35,671 bases of DNA, taken from Sphaerotilus sp. Lineage in GTDB: Bacteria; Pseudomonadota; Gammaproteobacteria; Burkholderiales; Burkholderiaceae_C. Made by a program: the position numbers and the translations under genes. The stretch spans positions 1-35,671 of the forward strand of contig NZ_JAAFKF010000038.1 in NCBI RefSeq assembly GCF_013299175.1, read 5' to 3'. Positions 8,913 to 17,453 of the stretch are shown in pieces (the stretch's first letter is position 1; each line of letters starts with the position of its first letter). Below the pieces are notes generated by a model. It saw nothing but the letters and a program-made list of their open reading frames with translations, was not told where the DNA came from and searched no databases.

Positions 8913-9949
8913 TCCTCGCCCGTCTCCTCGGCACCGATTTGCCCATCCTGCAGGCGCCGATGGCCGGCGCGCAGGGCAGCGCGCTGGCGGTGGCCGTCTC
9001 CAACGCGGGCGGGCTGGGCGCGCTCCCGTGCGCGATGCTGGGGCCGGATGCGCTGCGGCAGGAACTCGCGGCGATCCGTGCGCACACCGACCGGCCGTTC
9101 AACGTCAATTTCTTCTGCCACACCCCGCCCGCGCCCGACGCCGCACGCGAAGCCGCCTGGCGCGCCACGCTGGCACCCGCCTACGCCGAGTTCGGCATCG
9201 ACCCGGACACCCTGCCTGCCGGGCCGGGGCGGCGGCCGTTCGACGCGGACAGCGCCGACCTCCTGGCCGCGTTCGCGCCGCCCGTGGTGAGCTTCCATTT
9301 CGGGCTGCCGTCGCCGGAGTTGCTGGCGCGGGTGCGGCGCTGGGGCGCCAAGGTGCTGTCGTCGGCCACCACGGTCGAAGAAGCACGCTGGCTGGAGGCA
9401 CACGGGGTGGATGCCGTCATCGCGCAGGGCCTCGAAGCGGGCGGACACCGGGGGCATTTCCTGTCGGACGACCTGACGCGGCAGATGGGCACCTTCGCGC
9501 TCGTGCCGCAGATCGTGGCCGCGGTGAACGTGCCGGTGATTGCCGCCGGAGGCATCGTGGACGCGGCGGGTGTGGCCGCGGCGATGGCGCTCGGCGCGGC
9601 GGGGGTACAGGTCGGCACGGCCTATCTGCTGTGCCCGGAGGCGACCACCAGCGCCGTCCACCGTGCCGCGCTGCAAGGCGATGCAGCGCACCACACCGCA
9701 CTCACCAACCTCTTCACCGGCCGCCCCGCCCGCGGCATCGTCAACCGATTCATGCGCAGCGTCGGGCCGATGCACGGCAGCGCGCCTGCATTTCCGCTGG
9801 CCACCACGGCCCTGGCGCCCCTGCGCGCCGCCGCCGAGCGCCAGGGCCGTGGCGATTTTTCACCTCTGTGGGCGGGGCAACATGCAAGCAGGTGCCGCGC
9901 CATGCCCGCCGCACGGTTGACCCTCGATCTGGCGCGCGGGCTGGCCTAG
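8909..9949 (+). CDS. Nitronate monooxygenase family flavoprotein (2-nitropropane dioxygenase type)
   Basis: FMN-dependent TIM-barrel enzyme; characterised members oxidise alkyl nitronates such as propionate-3-nitronate. The N-terminus has LPILQAPMAGAQGSALAVAV and SNAGGLGALPCAML, the family opening. The phosphate-binding and active-site block is IAQGLEAGGHRGHF (G174 to H183), followed by PVIAAGGIVDAAGVAAAMALGAAGVQVGTAYL, split here by ordinary family spacing. The 346 residues are normal. It starts inside the stop of the diguanylate cyclase, implying translational coupling, and the acetyltransferase follows after 33 bp. Some relatives are enoyl-ACP reductases (FabK type), so the substrate is not certain. 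Confidence 0.88.
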   Translation: MILARLLGTDLPILQAPMAGAQGSALAVAVSNAGGLGALPCAMLGPDALRQELAAIRAHTDRPFNVNFFCHTPPAPDAAREAAWRATLAPAYAEFGIDPDTLPAGPGRRPFDADSADLLAAFAPPVVSFHFGLPSPELLARVRRWGAKVLSSATTVEEARWLEAHGVDAVIAQGLEAGGHRGHFLSDDLTRQMGTFALVPQIVAAVNVPVIAAGGIVDAAGVAAAMALGAAGVQVGTAYLLCPEATTSAVHRAALQGDAAHHTALTNLFTGRPARGIVNRFMRSVGPMHGSAPAFPLATTALAPLRAAAERQGRGDFSPLWAGQHASRCRAMPAARLTLDLARGLA

Positions 9950-9982
9950 ACTGCCGCTCTCACTCCGCCCCGAGGTGCCTGG

Positions 9983-10609
9983 ATGGATCGGTCTTTGCTG
10001 CAATACCCACTGGCGGCGCTGCGCCGGCTGCGCACCCGCTGGGCCTTGTGGCGCGCCGGCCCGCAGGTGACGGCCGGTACGGATCTGCACATCGGGGCGA
10101 ACTGCCGGCTCTGGGCACCCGAGCGGCTGGCCTTCGGGCGGGGCGTCTACCTCGGCCAGGACGTTCACATCGAATGCAACGCCGAGATCGGCGACTACGT
10201 GCTCATCGCCAACCGCGTGGCGCTGGTCGGGCGGCAGGACCACGACTACCGCGCCTGCGGTGTGCCGATGCGCTTCACGCCGCAGATCTCGCCAACCATG
10301 CAGGCCATGCCCGTCAGCGTCGATCCACTGACCAACGTGGTGCGGATCGGCAGCGACGTGTGGCTGGGGTTTGGCTGCACGGTGCTGACGGGGGTGCGGA
10401 TCGGCCGCGGGGCCATCATCGCCGCCAGCGCCGTGGTGGCCGCCGACGTCGCCCCCTACGACATCGTGGCAGGCAATCCGGCCCGCCCGGTCGGCCGTCG
10501 TTTCGAGAGCGAGCTGGTCATCGCCGAACACGAGCGCCGCGTCCAGTTGGGCGAGTTCCGCTTGTCGGAGCGCGGCGATGCCCACTGGATCGTCCGACCT
10601 GGCGCCTGA
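9983..10609 (+). CDS. Hexapeptide-repeat acyltransferase (WcaF/LacA-like)
   Basis: Left-handed beta-helix acyltransferase, most likely O-acetylating a sugar or polysaccharide with acetyl-CoA in the cytoplasm. The 208 residues contain imperfect [LIV]-G-x4 repeats: IGANCRLWAPERLAFGRGV, then a second coil block VRIGSDVWLGFGCTVLTGVRIGRGAII. The C-terminal VAPYDIVAGNPARPVGRRF is the family's closing motif. The likely catalytic His lies in the RQDHDYRACG loop. It is last in the plus-strand run and ends 25 bp before the convergent lipoprotein gene. The acceptor is unknown. Confidence 0.85.
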   Translation: MDRSLLQYPLAALRRLRTRWALWRAGPQVTAGTDLHIGANCRLWAPERLAFGRGVYLGQDVHIECNAEIGDYVLIANRVALVGRQDHDYRACGVPMRFTPQISPTMQAMPVSVDPLTNVVRIGSDVWLGFGCTVLTGVRIGRGAIIAASAVVAADVAPYDIVAGNPARPVGRRFESELVIAEHERRVQLGEFRLSERGDAHWIVRPGA

Positions 10610-10634
10610 GCCTGACGCCTCTCCTGCGCAGAAG

Positions 10635-12182
10635 TCAGAAGGTGCCGGGCCGTCGGTAGCCGCGCCGCAGCAGCTCATCCTGCACGGTGAGCGACGGTGA
10701 AGCTGGCGCGTCGAGCGTCTGCAGCACCCCCATCCCCTCGCCAGCGGCCAGCGTGCCATCGGCGTTGGCGTCGAAGAGCGTGGTGGTGGACGAACAGGCG
10801 TTGATCGGCGCGTAGGCGAGCCGGCTGGCCGTGGCGACAAAGGTGGTGTCCGCCCCCGTCAGCGTGGCCGTCTGCGACTGGAACAGCGCCGCAGGCGTGT
10901 GGACCGCACCCGGCCCGCCCCAGTTGCAGACCATCCCCAGCAGGCTGCCATCGGTGGTCGCCACGTCGGCGCTGAAGGCCGCGTAGCCCTGCACCGTGCG
11001 GGTGTCGGTCACGCGGTCGTAGGTGGTGGTGGCCGCCAGTGCGCGGGCGTGGCTGTCGCTGGGGCTGGCCTGCCAGACGGAGAGGAACTGGCCAGCGCCG
11101 GTGGTGCGGTCGTAGCTGCCGCCGAAGCGGTCGAAGCGGGTGCGCCAGCGTGGCAGGGCGGGATCGAGTTCGCCTGCCGTGGTGAAGGACGCCACCTGCG
11201 CCGCGTGGTCGGCATCGGCGAGGCTGGCCGGCGCGCCGCAATACTGGCCCGAGCGCGTTCCGACATCGATTCGATCGCCCGCGCGGTGGTAACGCACCGT
11301 GGTGACGTGGGCGCGCTGGTAACGGCCGCTGTCCATGCGGTCGCTGCAGCCCTCGGCCGCGTCGGTGCCCAGGTCGAACCCCGCCACGCGCAGCACGCCG
11401 CGGTAGTCCGTGGCCGTGGCGCCGGGCTGGTGCTGCAGCACGATCTCGCCGCTGCGGGCCGCCGCGCCCGTGCCCTGGCTGAACGCGAGGCGGTAGGTGT
11501 AGGTGGTGCCGAGCAGGTCCAGGGACACCGTCGCGGCGTGGAGGTTCAGCCCGGCGAGTGCCGGCAGCGCCGTCAGCACGGGTGCGAAGGGCATCGTCAG
11601 ATCCCTGCGCGCTCCGGCCGCCGGCATGGTCCACAGACCGCTGGAATCGGCGATGGTCGCGCGCAAGGCCGCCAGCAGCAGCACGCCCTGGCGGGTCCGC
11701 AGCCGGGCGTGGGCGGTGCGCTGGCTGAGCTGGGCCACCACGCAGGGCTGGCCGCTGGCCACGTCGGTCGGTTGCCACAGGCCGAGATCCCCACGGGGCA
11801 GCAGCCCGGACTCGGTGCCGCTGCCGTCCTCGTGGTTGGCGTAGAGCATGGCCGGGCCGTAGCAGCCGGCGTCCTGCCCGGGCTGGAACAGGGTGTCCAG
11901 ACTGAGCAGCCCCTGCAGCGGCACGCCGGTCTCCCCGGACAACACCTCGGGCCGCTCGGCCGGCGACGCCACGGCCAGGCCGGTCGGGAAACTCTGGTCG
12001 ATCGAGACACCGGCGCTGGCCGACACCGGCACGGCGGGCACCACGGCCAGCGCGCCCGACACGGACTCGCCGCCGCCGCCGCAGGCACTCACCAACAGCG
12101 AACCAGCCACCAGCGCCAGCACCGAGGCCGGACGCCAATGGGCACACAGGGGGACAGACAGGGATGGGGACAAGGACGGCAT
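10635..12182 (-). CDS. Uncharacterised lipoprotein with a C-terminal EF-hand-like loop
   Basis: A 515-residue secreted lipoprotein I cannot assign to a family. The start ATG (12182) gives a type II signal peptide with hydrophobic core VLALVAGSLL and lipobox LVSAC (Cys34), followed by Gly-rich linker GGGG. The body is rich in Thr, Ser, Gly and beta-strand pattern, with a few scattered Cys. Near the C-terminus D471-E482 reads DANADGTLAAGE, an exact 12-position EF-hand calcium loop (Asp1, Asn3, Asp5, Gly6, Leu8, Glu12). Convergent with the acetyltransferase and divergent from the glycosyltransferase. Localisation to the outer membrane or periplasm is inferred. Confidence 0.8.
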   Translation of the reverse strand: MPSLSPSLSVPLCAHWRPASVLALVAGSLLVSACGGGGESVSGALAVVPAVPVSASAGVSIDQSFPTGLAVASPAERPEVLSGETGVPLQGLLSLDTLFQPGQDAGCYGPAMLYANHEDGSGTESGLLPRGDLGLWQPTDVASGQPCVVAQLSQRTAHARLRTRQGVLLLAALRATIADSSGLWTMPAAGARRDLTMPFAPVLTALPALAGLNLHAATVSLDLLGTTYTYRLAFSQGTGAAARSGEIVLQHQPGATATDYRGVLRVAGFDLGTDAAEGCSDRMDSGRYQRAHVTTVRYHRAGDRIDVGTRSGQYCGAPASLADADHAAQVASFTTAGELDPALPRWRTRFDRFGGSYDRTTGAGQFLSVWQASPSDSHARALAATTTYDRVTDTRTVQGYAAFSADVATTDGSLLGMVCNWGGPGAVHTPAALFQSQTATLTGADTTFVATASRLAYAPINACSSTTTLFDANADGTLAAGEGMGVLQTLDAPASPSLTVQDELLRRGYRRPGTF

Positions 12183-12398
12183 GCAGGCACTCCACTGGAC
12201 AGGGACCACCCATCTGAGCAGCCCGCGCCGCCACTGTCGTCCTGCAGTCCGGGGGCTAAAGCCCGAAAAACCGGCATCTGCGCGGTCAATTGCGCATCCG
12301 CCCTGCGCCACCGTTGGTTCGCCGCCGCCGGTGCCGCGGGAAATTCGGTGATCCTTCCTTTCTTGCCCTGCGAACACCCCCTGATACTCGCCAGCACC
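12183..12398. other. 216-bp divergent intergenic region (lipoprotein / glycosyltransferase)
   Basis: This is the largest gene-free gap in the window and should hold the promoters of both divergent genes. I see no convincing -35/-10 pair, operator or structured RNA. The short self-complementary GGGCTAAAGCCC near 12254 is too tight a hairpin to interpret. No coding frame here looks real on either strand. Confidence 0.5.
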
Positions 12399-13649
12399 AT
12401 GCGCCTGCTCTTTGTCCACCAGAATTTCCCCGGCCAGTATGTCCACCTCGCGCCGGCACTCGTGCAGGCCGGCCACGAGGTGCGGGCGCTGATGCTGGAG
12501 CCGACGGCCCGTGACCTGCCCGGCGTGGCCGGCACACGCTACAAAGTCCTGCGCGGCAGCACACCCAATGTCCACCCCTGGGCCAGCGAGTTCGAGACCA
12601 AGGTGCTGCGCGGCGAAGGGGCGGCGCGCGCGGCCCTGGCGCTGCGCCAGGACGGTTTCACGCCCGATGTCATCTGCGCCCACCCTGGCTGGGGCGAGGC
12701 GCTGTTCCTGCGCGACATCTGGCCCCAGGCGCGGCAGTTGCATTTCGTCGAGTGGTACTACGGCTGGGACGGCCATGACGTCACCTTCGACCCCGAATTC
12801 CCGCCGCGCAGCCTCGACGCCCGGCTGCGTATCCGCACCAAGAACACCCACCTGCTGCACGGGCTGATGGACATGGACGCCGGCCTTTCGCCGACGGTCT
12901 GGCAGCGATCGACCGTGCCGGCGCTGTTCCAGCCCAAGGTCGATGTGGTCCACGACGGGGTGGACACGCTGCTCATCCAGCCCAACGACGCTGCGGTGTT
13001 CGAATGCGCTCTGCCCGGCTCGACCCAGCGGCTGCGGCTGACGCGCCAGGACCAGGTCATCAGCTTCGTCAACCGCAACTTCGAGCCGAACCGCGGCTAC
13101 CACGCCTTCCTGCGCGCACTGCCGGCGCTGCTGGCGCGCTGCCCGAAAGCGCAGGTGGTGCTGGTCGGCAGCGACGGCGTCTCCTATGGTGCGAAGTCCG
13201 AGGACGGTCGCTCCTGGCGCGACCGCTTTCTCGACGAGATCCGCCCGCAGCTCAGCCCCGAGCAGCTCGCCCGGCTGCACTTCGTCGGCCGCCTGCCGCA
13301 CGGGCAACTGATCCGGCTCTACCAGGTCACGCGGGCGCATGTCTACCTGACCTACCCCTTCGTGCTGTCGTGGTCGATGCTGGAGGCGATGTCGGCCGGC
13401 GCGCTGGTGATCGGCTCGCGCACCGCACCGGTCGAGGAGGTGATCGAACACGGGCGCAACGGCTGGCTGGTGGATTTCTTCGACCGCGACGGGCTGGCGC
13501 GGGCCATGTGCGACGCGCTGCTGGCCCCACCCGACGCCCACGACGCCTTGCGCAGCAACGCCCGCGAGACCATCGTCAGCCGGTATGACCTGCAGCGGGT
13601 GTGCCTGCCCAGGCAGATGGCGCTGGTGGAGCGGCTGGCGCTGGGGTGA
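12399..13649 (+). CDS. Glycosyltransferase family 4 (GT-B fold)
   Basis: Retaining GT-B glycosyltransferase of 416 residues, probably acting in the cytoplasm on a lipid-linked or capsular glycan. The N-terminus MRLLFVHQNFPGQYVHLAPAL is a recurrent opening of this GT4 subgroup (HQNFPGQ). The donor-binding half has VVHDGVD, then NRNFEPNRGYHAFLRALPAL, KAQVVLVGSDG and FVGRLPHGQLIRLYQ. The closing EX7E-type region is SWSMLEAMSAGALVIGSRTA followed by PVEEVIEHGRNGWLVDFFD. The start ATG at 12399 is followed directly by this homologous opening. No polysaccharide cluster surrounds it, so the product is unknown. The helicase gene follows after 62 bp. Confidence 0.9.
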   Translation: MRLLFVHQNFPGQYVHLAPALVQAGHEVRALMLEPTARDLPGVAGTRYKVLRGSTPNVHPWASEFETKVLRGEGAARAALALRQDGFTPDVICAHPGWGEALFLRDIWPQARQLHFVEWYYGWDGHDVTFDPEFPPRSLDARLRIRTKNTHLLHGLMDMDAGLSPTVWQRSTVPALFQPKVDVVHDGVDTLLIQPNDAAVFECALPGSTQRLRLTRQDQVISFVNRNFEPNRGYHAFLRALPALLARCPKAQVVLVGSDGVSYGAKSEDGRSWRDRFLDEIRPQLSPEQLARLHFVGRLPHGQLIRLYQVTRAHVYLTYPFVLSWSMLEAMSAGALVIGSRTAPVEEVIEHGRNGWLVDFFDRDGLARAMCDALLAPPDAHDALRSNARETIVSRYDLQRVCLPRQMALVERLALG

Positions 13650-13711
13650 GCGCCGAGGCCGGGCATGGGGCTGCGGCGCGTGGGGGAGCTGGTGCGGGCT
13701 ATGCTCGGTGG

Positions 13712-16045
13712 ATGGAGCTGCCCGCCGAACAGGAACCCCTGCCGCTGACCGTCGCCGTGCGCGCCCTGTGCGCGTTCACCGCCAAGGCGGGCGATCTGGA
13801 CGTGCGCTTCACCCCGGCGCCGACCGCACTCGAAGGCATCGAGGGCCACGCCGTGGTGGCGTCCCGGCGCGGCACGGGCTACCAGAAAGAGATTGCGCTG
13901 TCCGGCCGCCACGGCGAGCTGCTGGTGCGTGGCCGGGCCGATGGTTTCGATCCCGACAAGGGCCGGCTGGAGGAGATCAAGACCCACCGCGGCGCCAGCG
14001 CCCTCGCCCGCCAGCCCGCCAACCACCGGGCACTGCACTGGGCACAGGCCATGGTCTACGGCTGGCTGCTGTGCGCGCGCGACGGGCTTGAACAGCTCGA
14101 ACTCGCGCTCGTCTACTACGACATCGGCAGCCGCCAGGAAACCGTCTTCACGCAGACGCTGGACGCCGAGGCGCTGCGCCTGCACTTCGTCCAGCGTTGC
14201 GACGCCTACATCGCCTGGGCGCGGCTCGAACAAGCGCACCGCCGCACCCGCGACGCCGCGCTGGCCGTGCTGCGCTTCCCGCACGCCGATTTCCGCACCG
14301 GCCAGCGCCCGCTCGCCGAAGCCGTCTTCAAGGTCGCCCGCGCCGGCCGACCGCTGATGGCGCAGGCGCCCACCGGCATCGGCAAGACCATCGGCACGGT
14401 GTTCCCGCTGCTGCGGGCGATGCCCGGCCAGCAGATCGACCGGGTGTTCTTCCTCACCGCCAAGACCTCCGGCCGCGCACTGGCGCTCGACGCGGTGGCG
14501 ACACTGCGCCGGGCGGAGCCGGACCTGCCGCTGCGGGCGCTGGAACTGGTCGCCCGCGAGAAAGCCTGCGAACACCCGGACAAGGCGTGCCACGGCGAAT
14601 CCTGCCCGCTGGCGGAGGGCTTCTACGACCGCCTGCCTGCAGCGCGCGAGGCAGTGCTGGCCGTGCCGGTCTGGCACCGCGAGGGCGTGCGCAGGGTGGC
14701 CTTGGCGCACAGCGTCTGCCCGTATTACCTCGGGCAGGAACTGGCGCACTGGAGCGATCTGGTCATCGGCGACTACAACCACTTCTTCGACCTCAGCGCG
14801 ATGCTGCACGCGCTGACGCAGCTCAATGGCTGGCGCGTGGCGCTGTTGCTGGACGAGGCACACAACCTCGTCGATCGCGCCCGGTTGATGCACACGGGCG
14901 AGCTGGACCAGCTCAGCGTGCGCGGCCTGCGCCACACGGTCCCGAAGGCGCTGCACAAACCGCTGGACAAGCTCAACCGCGTCTGGAAAGCCCTGAACGC
15001 CAGCGAGTCGAACGACGGCGCGGACAACACCTACCGCGTGCTGCCCACCCTGCCCGAGGAGCTGATGACCGCGGTCCAGCAAGCCGCCACCGCCGTCCTC
15101 GACCACCTCGCCGTGTACCCGACCACCGTGGACGCGGCCTTGCAGGGCTTCCTGTTCGACGCGCTGCACCTGGGCAAGCTGGCCGAGTCGTTCGGCGCAC
15201 ATTCGCTGTGCGACCTGACGCCGTCGCGGGACGGACGAACTTCGGTGCTGTGCCTGCGCAATGTCGTGCCGGCGCCCTTCCTCGGGCCGCGCTGGGCGGT
15301 GGCGCACACGGCGACGCTGTTCTCGGCAACGCTGCAACCGCTGGCATTTCACCGCGAGCTGCTCGGCCTGCCAGAGCAGACGGCGTGGATCGACGTGGAG
15401 TCGCCCTTCGAGCGGCGGCAGTTGGACATCCACATCGCCCGCGACATTTCGACCCGCTGGCAGCACCGGGATGCCTCGGTCGCGCCCATCGCTGCCCTGA
15501 TCGCCGCGCAGTACACCGAGCGGCCGGGCAACTACCTCGCCTTCTTCAGCAGCTTCGACTACCTCGACCGGGTGGCCGTGGCGTTCGAGGCGGCGCACCC
15601 GGACATGCCGGTGTGGCGGCAGTCGCGGCGCATGAGCGAGCCGGAGCAGGCCGCCTTTCTCGCCCGGTTCGCGGCGGGCGGGCGCGGCGTGGGTTTCGCG
15701 GTGCTGGGCGGCGCGTTCGCGGAAGGCATCGACCTGCCCGGCGACCGGCTGATCGGCGCGTTCATCGCCACCCTCGGCCTGCCGCAGGTGAACCCGGTCA
15801 ACGAGCAGATCCGCCGCCGCCTCGACGCGCTGGTGAGCCGCGACACGGGCAGCGGCTTCGACTGCGCCTACCTGTTTCCCGGCGTGCAGAAGGTGGTGCA
15901 GGCGGCCGGCCGGGTGATCCGCACGCCCGAGGACCGCGGCGTGGTGCATCTGATCGATGACCGGTTCGCGGGGGCGCAGGTGCAGGCGCTGATGCCGCGG
16001 TGGTGGGGACTGGAATCCGAACCGGCAGCCGATTCAGCCGAGTGA
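13712..16045 (+). CDS. XPD/DinG-like Fe-S helicase with N-terminal PD-(D/E)XK nuclease-like domain
   Basis: Superfamily 2 DNA helicase (COG1199 type), 777 residues, expected to unwind DNA 5'-3' in repair. The N-terminal ~160 residues have a PD-(D/E)XK pattern: RADGFD with Asp77, then RLEEIKT with E88-x-K90, and a following helix with HWAQAMVYGWLL. This resembles RecB/Cas4-type nucleases but lacks the Cas4 cysteine cluster. The helicase core has Walker A APTGIGKT (219-226, Lys225) and DEAH (381-384). The four Fe-S cysteines between them are C286, C293, C298 and C336. Late motifs include GGAFAEGIDLPGDRL and VVQAAGRVIRTPEDRG. Start ATG 13712 chosen over in-frame starts inside the previous gene. 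Its stop overlaps the convergent hydrolase gene by 12 bp. Confidence 0.9.
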   Translation: MELPAEQEPLPLTVAVRALCAFTAKAGDLDVRFTPAPTALEGIEGHAVVASRRGTGYQKEIALSGRHGELLVRGRADGFDPDKGRLEEIKTHRGASALARQPANHRALHWAQAMVYGWLLCARDGLEQLELALVYYDIGSRQETVFTQTLDAEALRLHFVQRCDAYIAWARLEQAHRRTRDAALAVLRFPHADFRTGQRPLAEAVFKVARAGRPLMAQAPTGIGKTIGTVFPLLRAMPGQQIDRVFFLTAKTSGRALALDAVATLRRAEPDLPLRALELVAREKACEHPDKACHGESCPLAEGFYDRLPAAREAVLAVPVWHREGVRRVALAHSVCPYYLGQELAHWSDLVIGDYNHFFDLSAMLHALTQLNGWRVALLLDEAHNLVDRARLMHTGELDQLSVRGLRHTVPKALHKPLDKLNRVWKALNASESNDGADNTYRVLPTLPEELMTAVQQAATAVLDHLAVYPTTVDAALQGFLFDALHLGKLAESFGAHSLCDLTPSRDGRTSVLCLRNVVPAPFLGPRWAVAHTATLFSATLQPLAFHRELLGLPEQTAWIDVESPFERRQLDIHIARDISTRWQHRDASVAPIAALIAAQYTERPGNYLAFFSSFDYLDRVAVAFEAAHPDMPVWRQSRRMSEPEQAAFLARFAAGGRGVGFAVLGGAFAEGIDLPGDRLIGAFIATLGLPQVNPVNEQIRRRLDALVSRDTGSGFDCAYLFPGVQKVVQAAGRVIRTPEDRGVVHLIDDRFAGAQVQALMPRWWGLESEPAADSAE

Positions 16046-16678
16046 ACGCACCGCGTCGGCGATCACCACGCCGAGCCGCGCATGGGCCGCTGCGTCGAGG
16101 TGGATGCCCTCCTCGGTGCTGACGGCGATGTGCTCGCCCGCGTCGAGAAAGGCCACCCCGCGCTGCGCCGCTACCGCCCGCATCGCCGCCGCCAGTCCCC
16201 GCGCCTTGATCGCCCCGCCGCTGAACATGTCGGCCAGCACGCCGTGTTCCTCGATCGGCGGCGGGCAGACCAGCAGCACCTGCACCCGCGCCGCGCCGGG
16301 CCGGGTGTTTTCCAGCACGGTGTCGATCAGCGCGTGGGCCCCCTCGGCGATCTGCGTTGCGCTGGCGCCGAAGCGAGCCTTGAGGTCGTTGGTGCCCAGC
16401 ATGAAGACAACCACGTCGAGCGGTCGGTGCGCCTGCAGGCTGGCCGGCAGGGTGCGCAGCGCGTTGCGGTCGGCGCCTTCGACAGGGTCATCGCGGCCGA
16501 TGGTGCGGCCCGGCAGCCCATCCTCGACGACATGCCAGTCGGTACCGAGTGCGGTCTGCAGCACGCCGGGCCAGCGTTCGCTGCGGCCGAGGCGACGGGC
16601 GTCGTCGCGGTGGCGCATGGGACAGGTGCCGTGGGTGTTGGAGTCGCCGAAGCCAAGCAGGGTGCGGGTAGAAGTCAT
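16034..16678 (-). CDS. SGNH/GDSL-family hydrolase (arylesterase-like)
   Basis: A 214-residue esterase/lipase-type hydrolase without a signal peptide from the chosen ATG (16678), so probably cytoplasmic. Block I is LLGFGDSNTHG with nucleophile Ser13. A Gly in GLPGRTIG fits block II. Block III is MLGTNDLKARFG, with the oxyanion Asn. Block V is GIHLDAAAHARLG, supplying the catalytic Asp-x-x-His. The GDSNTHGT start and overall length match small arylesterase/TesA-like proteins found next to unrelated genes in many Proteobacteria. The open frame continues upstream to 16858 but without family resemblance. Substrate unknown. Confidence 0.88.
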   Translation of the reverse strand: MTSTRTLLGFGDSNTHGTCPMRHRDDARRLGRSERWPGVLQTALGTDWHVVEDGLPGRTIGRDDPVEGADRNALRTLPASLQAHRPLDVVVFMLGTNDLKARFGASATQIAEGAHALIDTVLENTRPGAARVQVLLVCPPPIEEHGVLADMFSGGAIKARGLAAAMRAVAAQRGVAFLDAGEHIAVSTEEGIHLDAAAHARLGVVIADAVRSLG

Positions 16679-16862
16679 GGCCGCAGTCTGCCACCCAGGG
16701 CACATGCGGGATGTCGCGGAACAGGTCCATCGCCAGCTTGATGCAGAAGGACTTCTGCTCGGCCAGCCGCGAGGAGGAGGTGGGCATCGATCTCGGACGG
16801 GTCCGCAGTCGTCCCGCCGCGGCCTCGCCGCGGTCTCGCTGGCGGGTCTGTGAATCAAGCCC

Positions 16863-17387
16863 TCAGGTTCGCGCCCACTTCGCCAGCCCCATCACGTCGT
16901 CCTCTGCCATCTCGCCGGGGATCACCTCGCGCAACACGCCCTGGCGGTCGATCACGCAGGTCACCGGGTAGCTGCGCCGCGCCGTGAGCACCGGGCGCAG
17001 CACGGCCGCGTCCATCGTCGCAGGAAAGGCGTAGCCGTGGCGGGCCATGTACGCCTGGACCTCGGCCGGGTCGGGGTCCAGCGCCGCGGCGATCACCGTC
17101 AGCGGCAGGCCGCCGCTGGCGCGCACCAGCTTGTCCAGCCGCTGGTTGGTGCGCTGGCAGTAGCCGCAGTCGGTGGCGAAGAAGATGACCACCACCGCCC
17201 GGCCCTGCACCTGCTCGGCCCCCACGCTGCGGCCATCGAGCAGCCGCACCATCGGCCACGGCACGGGCTGGCCAATCGCGGTCGGCGCGGTCGGCGCGGC
17301 CTGTGCAGGCCGCAGCAGCCCAGCCCCGGGCAATGCCAGCATCAGCGCCGTGGCTTGGCGCCGGTTCAAGTGGATTCGGGAAAACAC
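16863..17387 (-). CDS. Periplasmic thioredoxin-fold protein (TlpA/SoxW-like)
   Basis: Secreted thiol-disulfide reductase-like protein of 174 residues. The hydrophobic signal (TALMLALPGAGLL, with AQA before the mature part) directs export. The active site is FFATDCGYCQRTN with C74-x-x-C77, and the probable cis-Pro loop is SYPVTCVIDRQG. Start is a GTG at 17387; TTT follows, and the in-frame stop lies at 17411. It is divergent to fccA in the sulfur island. Thioredoxins called SoxW or SoxS elsewhere keep SoxY or SoxCD thiols reduced, so a similar role is inferred from position. It could also serve cytochrome c maturation. Confidence 0.82.
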   Translation of the reverse strand: MFSRIHLNRRQATALMLALPGAGLLRPAQAAPTAPTAIGQPVPWPMVRLLDGRSVGAEQVQGRAVVVIFFATDCGYCQRTNQRLDKLVRASGGLPLTVIAAALDPDPAEVQAYMARHGYAFPATMDAAVLRPVLTARRSYPVTCVIDRQGVLREVIPGEMAEDDVMGLAKWART

Positions 17388-17453
17388 TACATTCGTACCC
17401 AGTGATATTCAAGACACTATACCGCTGAAGCCATTGCTCCGAGGAGATTTCCC
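17388..17453. promoter_or_regulatory. Divergent control region between thioredoxin and fccA
   Basis: This 66-bp gap must hold signals for both genes. It is AT-richer than its surroundings. CAGTGATATT at 17400-17409 recurs exactly upstream of soxB (20863-20872). Within it AGTG (17401-17404) and CACT (17415-17418) form a short dyad. GAGGAGA at 17441-17447 is a clear ribosome binding site for fccA. Regulator identity is inferred at best. Confidence 0.45.

Noticed and set aside
12250..12270. GGGCTAAAGCCC as a structured RNA or riboswitch element
   Set aside because: The loop would be two bases, and no surrounding conserved structure is recognisable.
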